A DNA stretch of 62,661 nt, taken from assembly GCA_964371305.1 (NCBI GenBank), contig CAYJLA010000005.1, forward strand, positions 1 to 62,661, in the 5' to 3' direction. Each line of letters begins with the position of its first letter. The stretch's first letter is position 1. Under the pieces are notes generated by a model that was given only the letters and a program-made list of their open reading frames with translations, ran no database searches and had not been told where the DNA came from. Of this stretch, positions 17,125 to 26,597 are shown one piece after another. Origin of the DNA: CAYJLA01 sp964371305 (GTDB taxonomy: Bacteria > Bacillota_I > Bacilli_A > RFN20 > CAG-826). A program made the translations under genes and the position numbers.

Positions 17125-17670
17125 ATGTTTTATATAAAAGGTGTGGTAAAAGAAGTAAATCATAAGTACATAATTGTTGAAGCGAATCATATCGGTTATA
17201 AAATTTTTGCAAACGATTGTTTATCTTATGAAATAGATAAATCATATTTACTATATTTACACGAACACATAAATGACTCGGATAGTTATCTAATTGGATT
17301 TAATAATGTCGATTACTACAATGTTTTTAAGTTACTAATCAAAATCAATGGAATAGGTCCTAAATCTATTTTAGCGATATTTACAAAAGTGACACTTCAA
17401 GAGTTAATTTCTTTTTGCAAAAACGAAAATATTATGAGTTTGTGTAATCTACCATACATTAATAAACAACAAGCAGTAAAAGTAATTTCAATAATAAATA
17501 ACTATTGTCAAAGTGGTGATTTGTTAGAAAATTTGACCAAGGTAGAAAGAACATTGTTAAGTTTAGGTTATGATAAAAACAAAATAAGAAAAGTTCTAAC
17601 ATCTTTGGATGAAAATATACCAGAATCGGATCTATTTAAATTAGCATTAAGGAGTTTAAATAGCATATGA
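17125..17670 (+). CDS. ruvA: Holliday junction branch migration protein RuvA
   Basis: A 181-residue protein with N-terminal OB domain, helix-hairpin-helix region (KINGIGPKSILAIF) and small C-terminal domain III. It binds four-way junctions and loads RuvB. Shorter than average but with all three domains. Overlaps ruvB by 4 nt (ATGA). Confidence 0.93.
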   Translation: MFYIKGVVKEVNHKYIIVEANHIGYKIFANDCLSYEIDKSYLLYLHEHINDSDSYLIGFNNVDYYNVFKLLIKINGIGPKSILAIFTKVTLQELISFCKNENIMSLCNLPYINKQQAVKVISIINNYCQSGDLLENLTKVERTLLSLGYDKNKIRKVLTSLDENIPESDLFKLALRSLNSI

Positions 17671-18629
17671 AAAATAATGCAAATGCAAATAACTTAACAT
17701 GTTTTGAAGACTTCATCGGCTTAGATGGTTATAAAGAAATATTGATGATGCTTATAGGTTCAAGTAATAAAAATAATAAAGCTATGGATCACATAATTTT
17801 ATATGGTCCAGGAGGTTTGGGTAAAACATCGCTTGCAAATATTATTGCCGCCGAATCAAAACGAAAAATGCACTATGTAATCGGTCCTAGTATAACAAAA
17901 GCAACTGACTTGCTAACTTTGCTAGCTAACATCAATAAAAACGATATTCTTTTTGTCGATGAGATACATAGAATACCTAAAACAATAGAAGAAATGTTAT
18001 ATAGTGTTATGGATAATTACAGTTTAAATTTAGTAATTTCAAAAAATAGTATAGGCGATAATATTGATTTTAATGTTGAACCATTTACACTTATCGGTGC
18101 AACTACACGTTTTGCATCCTTATCATCACCATTAAGATCTAGATTTTCTCTTGCGTTAAAACTTGATTACTATTCAGTTAATAATATGATCAAAATAGCT
18201 AAAAATATCTGTAATAAAATGAATATAAAATTAGATGATGAATGTTATGAAATAATTTGTTCTAGAAGTCGCGGAATTCCTAGAATATTAGTCAATAATC
18301 TCAAGAAAATAAATGATTTTGCGAACTATAAAAACATTGAATTAATTGATAAAAACAACATGTTAAAATGGTTGCAAATTTTAAATATTAATGACTACGG
18401 TTTAACAAGTTTAGATATTGAATATTTAAGTGTTTTAATAATGACATTTTCAAATGAACCAACAGGAATAGATACACTTGCTAAAGCGCTGGGAGAAGAC
18501 AGAATTAATGTAGAGGATTTATGTGAAACACACTTAATAAAATCGGGTCTTATTTATAAAACACAAAAAGGTAGAATTGCAACAAATAAAGGTATTGAGA
18601 TATATAAAAAAATTATGTTAAATCGTTAA
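17667..18629 (+). CDS. ruvB: Holliday junction helicase RuvB
   Basis: A 320-residue AAA+ motor. Walker A G-P-G-G-L-G-K-T is at 47-54, where most RuvB proteins have GPPGLGKT. Walker B is LFVDEIHR. The SPLRSRF segment carries the sensor/arginine finger, and a winged-helix C-terminus completes the protein. It drives branch migration with RuvA. Overlap with ruvA indicates coupling. In Bacillus queA and tgt follow; here secDF comes next, so the queuosine genes are absent from this place. Confidence 0.95.
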   Translation: MKNNANANNLTCFEDFIGLDGYKEILMMLIGSSNKNNKAMDHIILYGPGGLGKTSLANIIAAESKRKMHYVIGPSITKATDLLTLLANINKNDILFVDEIHRIPKTIEEMLYSVMDNYSLNLVISKNSIGDNIDFNVEPFTLIGATTRFASLSSPLRSRFSLALKLDYYSVNNMIKIAKNICNKMNIKLDDECYEIICSRSRGIPRILVNNLKKINDFANYKNIELIDKNNMLKWLQILNINDYGLTSLDIEYLSVLIMTFSNEPTGIDTLAKALGEDRINVEDLCETHLIKSGLIYKTQKGRIATNKGIEIYKKIMLNR

Positions 18630-18655
18630 AATAAACATATAATATAAATATTATA

Positions 18656-18684
18656 TTGAAAAAGTTTGTAATAAATTGTATTCT
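18656..18684 (+). promoter_or_regulatory. Promoter of secDF
   Basis: TTGAAA (18656-18661), 17-nt spacer, TATTCT (18679-18684). Confidence 0.5.
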
Positions 18685-18731
18685 ATATAAGCAAGCAGAT
18701 TGCTGAAATGTTTTGATAATGGAGAATTTTT

Positions 18732-21317
18732 ATGCGTAGATTAATAGCTTATATTGTAGTGGCATTTACCATACTTGTTAGTATGGCTGCAGCCTTTGTA
18801 CCTGTGTTTACACAAATTAATGGTGGTTTATCATTTAGTGGTGGTAGAGAATACACTTATCAATTAGTGAACTGGGAAGATAGTGATGATGACATAAATG
18901 ATGATTCTGAGGCATCACGCGAAATGGCTGGTGTTATGGAGACACGTCTAGCAACATGGGGATTAACAGAATATGATGTTCGTGTTGAAGGCAATGACAT
19001 GATAACTGTTAAATTTTCAGCTTCTAATGACCTTGAATATGAAAGAATTAATAACTACTTGTCTTTTAGTAATTCTTTATCAATTGCCACAACGGATGAT
19101 GAATTTAACTTAATCGGTGATGAAATTTTCTTAGACTCAACAGCACGTCTTGAATATAACGGAATAGCTCCTGTAGTTATTTTACCAATTAGTAATACAA
19201 CAGGTTTCAAATCTCTAGTCGATCACGGTGTATCACTTGAAACCCCTCAAGATACTGGTGATCCAAATGCTGAGCCAGTTACTCCAGATCCATCAATTGT
19301 TTTGTGGTCTAACAGAATTGAAGGTGAAGATTTATACGCAGATCGTGACAGTAACCCATTAGTTGCTGAAAAAATCGTTAACGTTTTCTCTGCAAATAAT
19401 ATTTACTATACTGAAAGTGCCGTTGAAGAAACTGAAATTCAATGGGTTTTCTTACCGGAAGCAACTGATGAAACAGGTAGTTCAACTACTGTTGAAGCGG
19501 TTCAAAGAGCCTACGATGAAGCAGTTTATTATTTAAATATGTTAAATGCTTCAACAACTCAATACGAAGTTGAATCTTTGTTTTATCAAGATGTTCAACC
19601 TACAATCGAAGCATTAATTAACTTTTCTGATACTAAGTCAATTGCATTAAGCGCAACATTAATTTCAAGTTTAGTCGCTATTATTCTTGTTAGCTTAATT
19701 CTTGTATTATTTTATAGATTAGGTTCTATAGCTATTATTACTACATCTGGCGCTTCTGTTTTCTTATCATTATTAGTATTTATTTTATTCGGTGCTGAGT
19801 TTAATATCGCAACTTTATTTGGAGCATTATTAGTCGGAATTATGTCTTTATTTGCTGGTATCTTCTATAATAAGAAATTCCATGATGAAGTTTACAAAGG
19901 ACGCAGTTATAAAAAAGCAAACATTGAAGCAAGTAAAAAAGTAACTCTACCAATAGTCGATGTAAGTATAATTGCATTTATCTTTGGTATTGTATTATAT
20001 TTTTTAGGCGGTTCAACAATCGCAAACTTAGGTGTAATGCTCGTTATTGGTTCTGTAGTGACTATTTTAATGGGTTTAATCGTCCTAAAAATTATGATGT
20101 ATTTAGTGACTAATACTACGTCTTTATACAACAACCATAAAGTATTTAATATCGAAACAAAATACGTTGTTAATCAACTTGAGGAAAATAAAAACGAAGT
20201 GCATGAAGGTTCATTTGCTAATGTTGATTTTACTAAAAAATCAAAAATGCATGCCATCATAAATGGTGCATTATTATTAGTTGCCACAGCTGGATTAATC
20301 GTATTCTCAGCTTTAAATAGTAATTTCTATAATACTGAAGAATCACTTAAAGAATCAACCAAACTTTATATCACAACTGATACAATTTCATCTCCAATAG
20401 ATAGTGTTGAATATGTAGAAGATAATATTATTGCAAATATTATGATTGATGGAGAAAAACTAGAAGCTGTTGAGGTATTTACTGAAACAAGAGAAGTTTA
20501 TAATGATGATACAGAATTAACAGAAACATATTACTATTATGTTGCCGTTATCGATGGTAAATTCGATGATGTTGCAAATTCGACATATACATATGGATCA
20601 ACAACAAGTTCAGAAGAACCACTTCAAGATACATTCACTAACTTTATTGGTGAAATTGATGGAAATGCCGTTGCACAAGTGAAAACTGTGTATGTTGTAA
20701 ATGTTGTTCCAAGTAATACAGCTATCATTGTTGCTACGATCGTTTCAATGGTTGGAGCCGCAATATATATGATGTTACGTTACAAAGTTTCAAGAGTTAA
20801 AACCATAACATTAATTGGACTTAGTAGTGGTGTAACCGTAATAGGTTTAATCTCTTTAGTTAGAATACCTACAAGTCCAATAACCACATTAGCAATCGTT
20901 GGTATAGGTTTTGTAGCGTTTATAACTTCATTATTCGTTTTAAACAGAGATAAAGAACTATTAAAAGAAAATAAAGCTAAATCAATAGATGATAGGTTTG
21001 ATTCAATTTCTAAAGCTGTGTCTCAAAATGTAGCAATAATGTTAGTATTCTTAGTTACAATGATTATTGTAGGCATTTCATTATTTGCGTTTGGTCCTAA
21101 TGAATATTCATTATTGTATGGAGCTTTCGTTGTTGGTGTTTCTTACACAGTCCTATTAATCATCAACTTATTACCGTGGTTAAGTAAATTAGTAGACATA
21201 GTCATGTCAAAAATAAGACTACCAAAACTTTCATTCAAAAAGAAAAGAAGTAAAAACGTTAAGAAAGTTAAATCAGGAGAACCTGAAGAAGCTGTCTTCA
21301 TCGGAATAAACGATTAA
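18732..21317 (+). CDS. secDF: Fused protein-export subunit SecDF
   Basis: An 861-residue membrane protein in which SecD and SecF are joined, as in Bacillus. One N-terminal helix is followed by an extracytoplasmic domain (about 25-300, with an acidic Pro-rich insert PDPS near 190), then a first block of membrane helices (about 305-460), a second external domain and a second block (about 660-830). The tail is Lys-rich and cytoplasmic. It uses the membrane potential to help pull secreted proteins through SecYEG. GGAG precedes the ATG. A terminator follows. Confidence 0.93.
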   Translation: MRRLIAYIVVAFTILVSMAAAFVPVFTQINGGLSFSGGREYTYQLVNWEDSDDDINDDSEASREMAGVMETRLATWGLTEYDVRVEGNDMITVKFSASNDLEYERINNYLSFSNSLSIATTDDEFNLIGDEIFLDSTARLEYNGIAPVVILPISNTTGFKSLVDHGVSLETPQDTGDPNAEPVTPDPSIVLWSNRIEGEDLYADRDSNPLVAEKIVNVFSANNIYYTESAVEETEIQWVFLPEATDETGSSTTVEAVQRAYDEAVYYLNMLNASTTQYEVESLFYQDVQPTIEALINFSDTKSIALSATLISSLVAIILVSLILVLFYRLGSIAIITTSGASVFLSLLVFILFGAEFNIATLFGALLVGIMSLFAGIFYNKKFHDEVYKGRSYKKANIEASKKVTLPIVDVSIIAFIFGIVLYFLGGSTIANLGVMLVIGSVVTILMGLIVLKIMMYLVTNTTSLYNNHKVFNIETKYVVNQLEENKNEVHEGSFANVDFTKKSKMHAIINGALLLVATAGLIVFSALNSNFYNTEESLKESTKLYITTDTISSPIDSVEYVEDNIIANIMIDGEKLEAVEVFTETREVYNDDTELTETYYYYVAVIDGKFDDVANSTYTYGSTTSSEEPLQDTFTNFIGEIDGNAVAQVKTVYVVNVVPSNTAIIVATIVSMVGAAIYMMLRYKVSRVKTITLIGLSSGVTVIGLISLVRIPTSPITTLAIVGIGFVAFITSLFVLNRDKELLKENKAKSIDDRFDSISKAVSQNVAIMLVFLVTMIIVGISLFAFGPNEYSLLYGAFVVGVSYTVLLIINLLPWLSKLVDIVMSKIRLPKLSFKKKRSKNVKKVKSGEPEEAVFIGIND

Positions 21318-21322
21318 TAAAT

Positions 21323-21350
21323 AAAAGGTTACTTATGTAGCCTTTTTTCT
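21323..21350 (+). terminator. Rho-independent terminator of secDF
   Basis: AAAGGTTAC (21324-21332) pairs with GTAGCCTTT (21337-21345), loop TTAT, one G-U pair, then TTT. Confidence 0.85.
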
Positions 21351-21351
21351 T

Positions 21352-21357
21352 TATAAT
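21352..21357 (+). promoter_or_regulatory. -10 box of recJ, leaderless arrangement
   Basis: TATAAT ends 7 nt before the recJ ATG at 21365, so transcription should start at or next to the A of the start codon. No Shine-Dalgarno is present. Confidence 0.6.
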
Positions 21358-21364
21358 ATATATT

Positions 21365-22918
21365 ATGAAAACTTTTGAACAAAGACTACTAGAACATCTT
21401 AATATTACCGAAGAACAATTTATACATTTAACAAGACCGCTTGATATAAATGATATTCCACATTTTTCATGCATTGATAATATTAATGAATGTAAAGAGT
21501 TAATAAAAAAGCATGTAGATGATAGGTCTAAAATACTAATATATGGCGATTATGATTGTGATGGAATAATGTCGACATCGATCATTAAAATAATGCTCAA
21601 AAAGGTAGGACTAAACGCTGATTCATATATACCATCAAGATATTTAGATGGTTATGGGATTACAATTGAAAAAGTCCTCTTAGCGAAAGAAAAAGATTAT
21701 AAACTAATTATTACTGTAGATAATGGTATTGTAGCATTCGATGCTATTTCGAAGGCTAGAGAATTAGGAATTGATGTTATTGTAATTGATCATCACCAAA
21801 AAGAAGAACAAACACCTAAGGCAAACGTTATTATTCATCCAGATTTTTCAAAATTAGGCAATGTTACTACAAGCGGCGGCTGTATGAGTTTTTTTGTGTC
21901 GTATTGTTTTCTTGAAGAAATTGATCCGTACTTACTGAGTCTCGGTGGAATATCCATTATATCTGATATGATGCCTTTGCTAGATTATAATAGAGATATA
22001 GTTAGAGTTACGATAGATTTAATTAATAAATATAAATTTCCGCAATTGATGAAATTGATGGATAATATGGATACGATTGATGAAACTTCAATTTCGTTCA
22101 ATCTTGTGCCTAAAGTTAATGCTGTTGGCAGGATAGAGCAAGAAAAAGAAGTTAATTACACAGTCAAACTATTTGTTTCTGAAGATCAAATCGAAATTGC
22201 AAAGCTTTGTTCATATCTAGAGCATATTAATGAAAAAAGAAAGAAGTATTCTAATGAAATTTTCGAATCAATGAAGATTGATAGTTCAAATGATATTATA
22301 ATTGTAAAATTGGATATACTTGAAGGTATGGCCGGTCTTTTGTGTAATAAATTACTTTCAACTTATGGAAAACCAGTTGTTGTATTTTCTTCAATCCCGG
22401 ACGAAGATGGCATCATCACCGGAAGTATTCGTGTAAATGAATTTATCGATACTTTCGATATACTCGATAAAATAGATAAATATTTGACTCATTCAGGCGG
22501 TCACAAAAAGGCTGCTGGACTAGGTATAAAATTATCTGATTTTGAAGAAGTAAAAAACTTAGTTAATTCTATTATTATTAATAAAGAACAGATGGTTGAT
22601 AATGATGATTATATGGAAATTTCATTAAGTGACATAAGTAGAGTAAATTTTAACATTCAACAAAAATTGAAGCCGTTCGGCACAAGTTTTTCTCAACCAC
22701 TGTATAAAGTACTAAATGTAGATTTTTTCTCCTGGTTTAAAGAAGGTATTGATAATAGAGTTATAAAATCTCTTGGGATAAAAGAGAGAATTACAGCCTT
22801 CAGATTAAATAAAAGTGATTATATAAAAGACGAGAAATACACGATTGTAGGTAATTTAATGGAAAATAAATTTAGAGGCGATAGTTTTATTGAATTACTT
22901 TTGCGAAAAATTTATTAA
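21365..22918 (+). CDS. recJ: Single-strand exonuclease RecJ, short form
   Basis: A 517-residue DHH-family nuclease that digests 5' single strands in recombination and mismatch repair. The DHH motif I D-Y-D-C-D-G is at 62-67, D-H-H at 142-144, and the DHHA1 signature S-G-G-H-K-K-A-A-G follows further on. Bacillus RecJ is near 790 residues, so the C-terminal extension is missing; the catalytic core and OB-like domain are present. It is between secDF and rel as in Bacillus. Its promoter suggests leaderless translation. Confidence 0.92.
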   Translation: MKTFEQRLLEHLNITEEQFIHLTRPLDINDIPHFSCIDNINECKELIKKHVDDRSKILIYGDYDCDGIMSTSIIKIMLKKVGLNADSYIPSRYLDGYGITIEKVLLAKEKDYKLIITVDNGIVAFDAISKARELGIDVIVIDHHQKEEQTPKANVIIHPDFSKLGNVTTSGGCMSFFVSYCFLEEIDPYLLSLGGISIISDMMPLLDYNRDIVRVTIDLINKYKFPQLMKLMDNMDTIDETSISFNLVPKVNAVGRIEQEKEVNYTVKLFVSEDQIEIAKLCSYLEHINEKRKKYSNEIFESMKIDSSNDIIIVKLDILEGMAGLLCNKLLSTYGKPVVVFSSIPDEDGIITGSIRVNEFIDTFDILDKIDKYLTHSGGHKKAAGLGIKLSDFEEVKNLVNSIIINKEQMVDNDDYMEISLSDISRVNFNIQQKLKPFGTSFSQPLYKVLNVDFFSWFKEGIDNRVIKSLGIKERITAFRLNKSDYIKDEKYTIVGNLMENKFRGDSFIELLLRKIY

Positions 22919-22924
22919 TATGTA

Positions 22925-22952
22925 TTGAAAACTTTTTCATTAGTATTATAAT
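22925..22952 (+). promoter_or_regulatory. Promoter of the lipoprotein gene
   Basis: TTGAAA (22925-22930), 16-nt spacer, TATAAT (22947-22952). The leader of nearly 90 nt up to the ATG shows no clear regulatory fold. Confidence 0.7.
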
Positions 22953-23045
22953 TAAAGTGTGATAAATAAAAACATTAATGAACTGTCAATTGTCTTTAAA
23001 TGTTTTTTCTTGTCATAAATGAGGAATAAATTAAAGGAGAATTTC

Positions 23046-24269
23046 ATGAAAAAAACATTATTTCTAATTCCGTTAGTTGCTCTTGCGATGGCTGCTTGTA
23101 CTCCAACATCAGTTGACCCAAGTACAACTACACCAGATCCAACTACACCAGATCCAACTACACCGGTCACAGATGTTAGTACAATTAAAGAAGTACGTGC
23201 TGCTGGTGAAAGTAGTGCAAAGAAAATGATCGAAGGTAGAGTAGTAGGCGTTAACTCCAGTAATGTAGTTGTTGAAGATGCAACTGGTACAATTGTTGTT
23301 TTTGCACCTAACCACGAATCAGGTGTTGCTGTTGGCGACCACGTTAAAGTAACTGGTACAACAGAAAAATATCGTGATGTTTTACAATTTACAGATATTA
23401 CATCTGCATACACAGATCCTGTAGTTATTGAAAAATTAACTACAACTGCTCCGGACAGTTCTTTAACTGCTGAACCATTAACAAATGCTGATTTAAAAGC
23501 TGACCTTGGTACTTTAGCTGGTACAATCGAAACCGATGGTTATTTACCTTTCTTCTCAGCTACAGTTAAAGTAGTTTCAGATGGCACTTACATCAATACA
23601 TTCATCGTTGATGGTGAAACAACTGGCGATGTTCAAATTCGTAGTTTTATTCTTGATGGTTGTGACAATTTCACAGTAGCAGCAAATGCTGACAAAATGT
23701 ATACAGTGGAAGGATTTATCACTGGCGTACAATCAAGTTATATTGGCGTATTATATTCTAGCGCAACTGCAGTTGATGGCGGTGGTACTGAAGAACCTGT
23801 AGATCCGCCTGTAGGCAATGAAAAAGCAATTACATTGACTTCAACTGGTCTTGGATTAATTAATTCATACGCAGACGGAACAGGCAAAGTTGTAAATGGT
23901 GCTACATTCGGTCTTACACAAGTTGCAGATTATGGTGATGGCATTCAAGTAAGAAATAAAAACGGTGTCCCTTCTGCAATTTTTAATGAAGTATTATTCA
24001 CTTCAGCAATCGATTCTATAGAATTCAATCTTTCAGCTTCAAAGCACGGAGAGGGTAACACTACTTACACTCCAAATCTATTTGGAGTAACTTTAGGAAC
24101 AACATTATTAGATGATACTAATGCAACAGAAATGGCTGTTACTGGAGTTCTTCATCAATTGTCATATACATATGATGTAGATGAAACTGCTGGATATAAG
24201 TCAATTAGAATGAATCAAGTTGCAACTTACACAACTTACTACGAATCAATCGTAATTAACTTAGTATAG
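23046..24269 (+). CDS. Lipoprotein with an OB-fold-like domain
   Basis: A 407-residue exported lipoprotein. The signal MKKTLFLIPLVALAMAAC ends in a lipobox with Cys18 to be lipidated. A Pro/Thr linker with PDPTT repeats follows (residues 22-40). An OB-fold-like domain (about 52-120, with EGRVVGVNSSNVVVED and VAVGDHVKVTG) is next, then two further beta-rich regions. I choose the ATG at 23046 because it follows AAAGGAG and gives a proper signal peptide. It occupies the place of apt between recJ and rel. Ligand and role unknown; surface binding or DNA/nucleotide handling are possible for OB-type extracellular domains. Confidence 0.75.
   Translation: MKKTLFLIPLVALAMAACTPTSVDPSTTTPDPTTPDPTTPVTDVSTIKEVRAAGESSAKKMIEGRVVGVNSSNVVVEDATGTIVVFAPNHESGVAVGDHVKVTGTTEKYRDVLQFTDITSAYTDPVVIEKLTTTAPDSSLTAEPLTNADLKADLGTLAGTIETDGYLPFFSATVKVVSDGTYINTFIVDGETTGDVQIRSFILDGCDNFTVAANADKMYTVEGFITGVQSSYIGVLYSSATAVDGGGTEEPVDPPVGNEKAITLTSTGLGLINSYADGTGKVVNGATFGLTQVADYGDGIQVRNKNGVPSAIFNEVLFTSAIDSIEFNLSASKHGEGNTTYTPNLFGVTLGTTLLDDTNATEMAVTGVLHQLSYTYDVDETAGYKSIRMNQVATYTTYYESIVINLV
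23115..23167 (+). repeat. 15-bp tandem repeat encoding a Pro/Thr linker
   Basis: Unit ACACCAGATCCAACT occurs at 23130-23144 and 23145-23159 with diverged flanking copies. It encodes the repeated T-P-D-P-T linker of the lipoprotein just after its lipidated Cys. Confidence 0.75.
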
Positions 24270-24296
24270 TATAATAAAAATTAACTTTTACTGATA

Positions 24297-24325
24297 AAAG
24301 GCCTATTAATATAGGTCTTTTTTTA
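24297..24325 (+). terminator. Rho-independent terminator of the lipoprotein gene
   Basis: AAAGGCCTAT (24297-24306) pairs with ATAGGTCTTT (24311-24320), loop TAAT, followed by TTTTT. Confidence 0.88.
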
Positions 24326-24365
24326 TCGCAAATAATTTTAAGTAATATTTTTGAGTTTTTTATTA

Positions 24366-24371
24366 TATAAT
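24366..24371 (+). promoter_or_regulatory. -10 box of rel with little or no leader
   Basis: TATAAT ends 10 nt before the ATG at 24382. Expected start near 24378 leaves a leader of a few bases and no Shine-Dalgarno. Confidence 0.5.
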
Positions 24372-24381
24372 AATAAATGAT

Positions 24382-26586
24382 ATGGTCAGTGAAAATATTG
24401 CATACGTAAATACATTACATACATTTGATGAATTAATGGATGTTGTTTCAAATTATATTTTTTCGCAATCTAATCGTGATTTAATTATTAAAGCTTATGA
24501 ATATTCTAAAAATAAACACGAAGGACAAACAAGAAGAAGTGGTGAACCATATATTCATCATTTAATTGAAGTGGGATACATTTTAGCAACTCTACAAGCT
24601 GGACCTTCAACCATTATCGCTGGAATATTGCATGATGTAATTGAAGATACAGATACTTCTATTGAAGAAATCGGTACTTTATTTGGTGATGACATTATGA
24701 TGATAGTAGATTCACTCACTAAAATCCAAAGAATGAAATTATCACATCGTCCAAGAAGTGAACTTGCAGCTGAAGATCATCGAAAAATTTTCCTCGGTAT
24801 GGCGAAGGATATTAGAGTAATCATTATTAAATTAGCTGATAGATTACATAATATGAGAACTATTGAATTTCTCCCCCCTGATAGACAAGCTATTATGGCT
24901 AAAGAAACTTTGGAAGTTTATTCTCCAATAGCTCATAGACTCGGTATCGGAAATATTAAAAACGAATTAGAAAATTTATCTTTAAAATATTTGCATCCAG
25001 AAAAATATAACGAAATAAATAGATTACTTGATGAAAAAACTAGATATAGAACTAAATCCTTAGAGTCTTTAAAAAAGAGAATAGCGGATATTTTGTTTGA
25101 TTTAAAAATACCATTTGAAATTGTATCAAGAATTAAGTCGGTATATTCTATTTATAAGAAAATATACTTAAAACAAAAAAACTTTGATCAAATATATGAC
25201 GTACTTGCACTTCGTATTATTACAGCTAATGAACTTAATTGTTATGAAATCCTAGGTTTGATTCATGCAACATTTAAACCTCTTCCAGGTAGATTTAAAG
25301 ATTACATCGCTGTTCCTAAACCAAACATGTATCAATCCTTGCATACATGTATTATCTCTGGTGATGGCAATATTTATGAAATACAAATAAGAACTGAGCA
25401 AATGAATGAAGTCGCAGAAAGCGGTATTGCTGCTCATTGGAAATATAAAGAAGGTAAAGCATATAATCCAAAAGCAGAACAAAAAGAAATTGAAGAAAAG
25501 TTACATTGGTTTAGAGATTTTGTGGCTTTGAGCGATGAGAATAGCGATGAGGAAGCACAAGAATATATTGATTCACTAAAAAGAGATATATTTGAATCTA
25601 GTGTTTATATTTTTACACCTAAAGGTAAAGTCGTTGACTTACCTAATGGTTCCACACCTCTTGATTTTGCATATAAAATACATACTAGAGTAGCTGAACA
25701 AGCAATTGGAGCAACAGTTAACAATATCTTGGTGCCACTTAATACAGTATTGAAATCTGGAGATGTTGTCGAAATACGAACATCAACATCATCAAAAGGT
25801 CCAAATGAGGGGTGGTTAAAAATTGTTGCTACCTCTAATGCGAAAAGTCATATTAAAAAATTCTTAATGAAAAAAAATGCTGATTTTACAAGAGATGATA
25901 AAATCGCAAAAGGTAGAATATCTTTGCTAGATGCTTTTAAAGAATTAGGTTTCACTGAAAATGAAATGCTTGAAAAAATTAATAACAAAAAGTTTTTAGA
26001 TAACTATGGAGCCGATTCAATCGATGATTTATATTTATTGATTTCAAGTAGAAATCCATCTCCAGGTGGAGTCATTGAAAAACTAAATTTAAAGAAAAAG
26101 GTTGAGGCTTATAAGTTAGCGAAAAATGCAGGATTATATAAAGGTTGTCCTGTAAATGTTGGCAATATTGGTAGTGTAGCGGTAAATTTAGGTCATTGTT
26201 GTACACCTATTCCGGGCGATGATATAAAAGGATACATTACTCGCGGTAAAGGTATTACTATACATAGAGTAACATGTCCAAATATAGCAAATGAAACAAA
26301 TAGACTAATAGATGTAACTTGGAGAGAAGACTTGCAGCTTGAAAACTATCCAGTTGATATTGAACTTATAAGTTTAGATAGACCATTATTACTAAATGAT
26401 GTAATGTCTATACTAAGTCAGAATAGAATCCCATGCACTTACATTAGTGCGAAGTTACACATTACTACCTCAACAACAACTATTAGTGCTACAATAAATG
26501 TTAGTGATGCTAATAAACTAAATAATATATTTAATATATTATTAAATATTAATGGCGTACTAGAAGTTAATAGGGTAATTCACTAA
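24382..26586 (+). CDS. rel: Bifunctional (p)ppGpp synthetase/hydrolase Rel
   Basis: A 734-residue long RSH protein. The hydrolase domain keeps His-Asp at 84-85 and Glu-Asp at 88-89 plus LADRLHNMRT. The synthetase domain keeps RIKSVYSIYKKI, RFKDYIA and YQSLHT. TGS (VYIFTPKGKVVDLP), helical and C-terminal ACT domains (about 660-734) complete it. It makes and removes the stringent alarmone in response to uncharged tRNA on the ribosome. Both active sites look intact. Followed closely by hisS, as in Bacillus apart from missing dtd. No Shine-Dalgarno before the ATG. Confidence 0.96.
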   Translation: MVSENIAYVNTLHTFDELMDVVSNYIFSQSNRDLIIKAYEYSKNKHEGQTRRSGEPYIHHLIEVGYILATLQAGPSTIIAGILHDVIEDTDTSIEEIGTLFGDDIMMIVDSLTKIQRMKLSHRPRSELAAEDHRKIFLGMAKDIRVIIIKLADRLHNMRTIEFLPPDRQAIMAKETLEVYSPIAHRLGIGNIKNELENLSLKYLHPEKYNEINRLLDEKTRYRTKSLESLKKRIADILFDLKIPFEIVSRIKSVYSIYKKIYLKQKNFDQIYDVLALRIITANELNCYEILGLIHATFKPLPGRFKDYIAVPKPNMYQSLHTCIISGDGNIYEIQIRTEQMNEVAESGIAAHWKYKEGKAYNPKAEQKEIEEKLHWFRDFVALSDENSDEEAQEYIDSLKRDIFESSVYIFTPKGKVVDLPNGSTPLDFAYKIHTRVAEQAIGATVNNILVPLNTVLKSGDVVEIRTSTSSKGPNEGWLKIVATSNAKSHIKKFLMKKNADFTRDDKIAKGRISLLDAFKELGFTENEMLEKINNKKFLDNYGADSIDDLYLLISSRNPSPGGVIEKLNLKKKVEAYKLAKNAGLYKGCPVNVGNIGSVAVNLGHCCTPIPGDDIKGYITRGKGITIHRVTCPNIANETNRLIDVTWREDLQLENYPVDIELISLDRPLLLNDVMSILSQNRIPCTYISAKLHITTSTTTISATINVSDANKLNNIFNILLNINGVLEVNRVIH

Positions 26587-26597
26587 GGAGAATAAAC

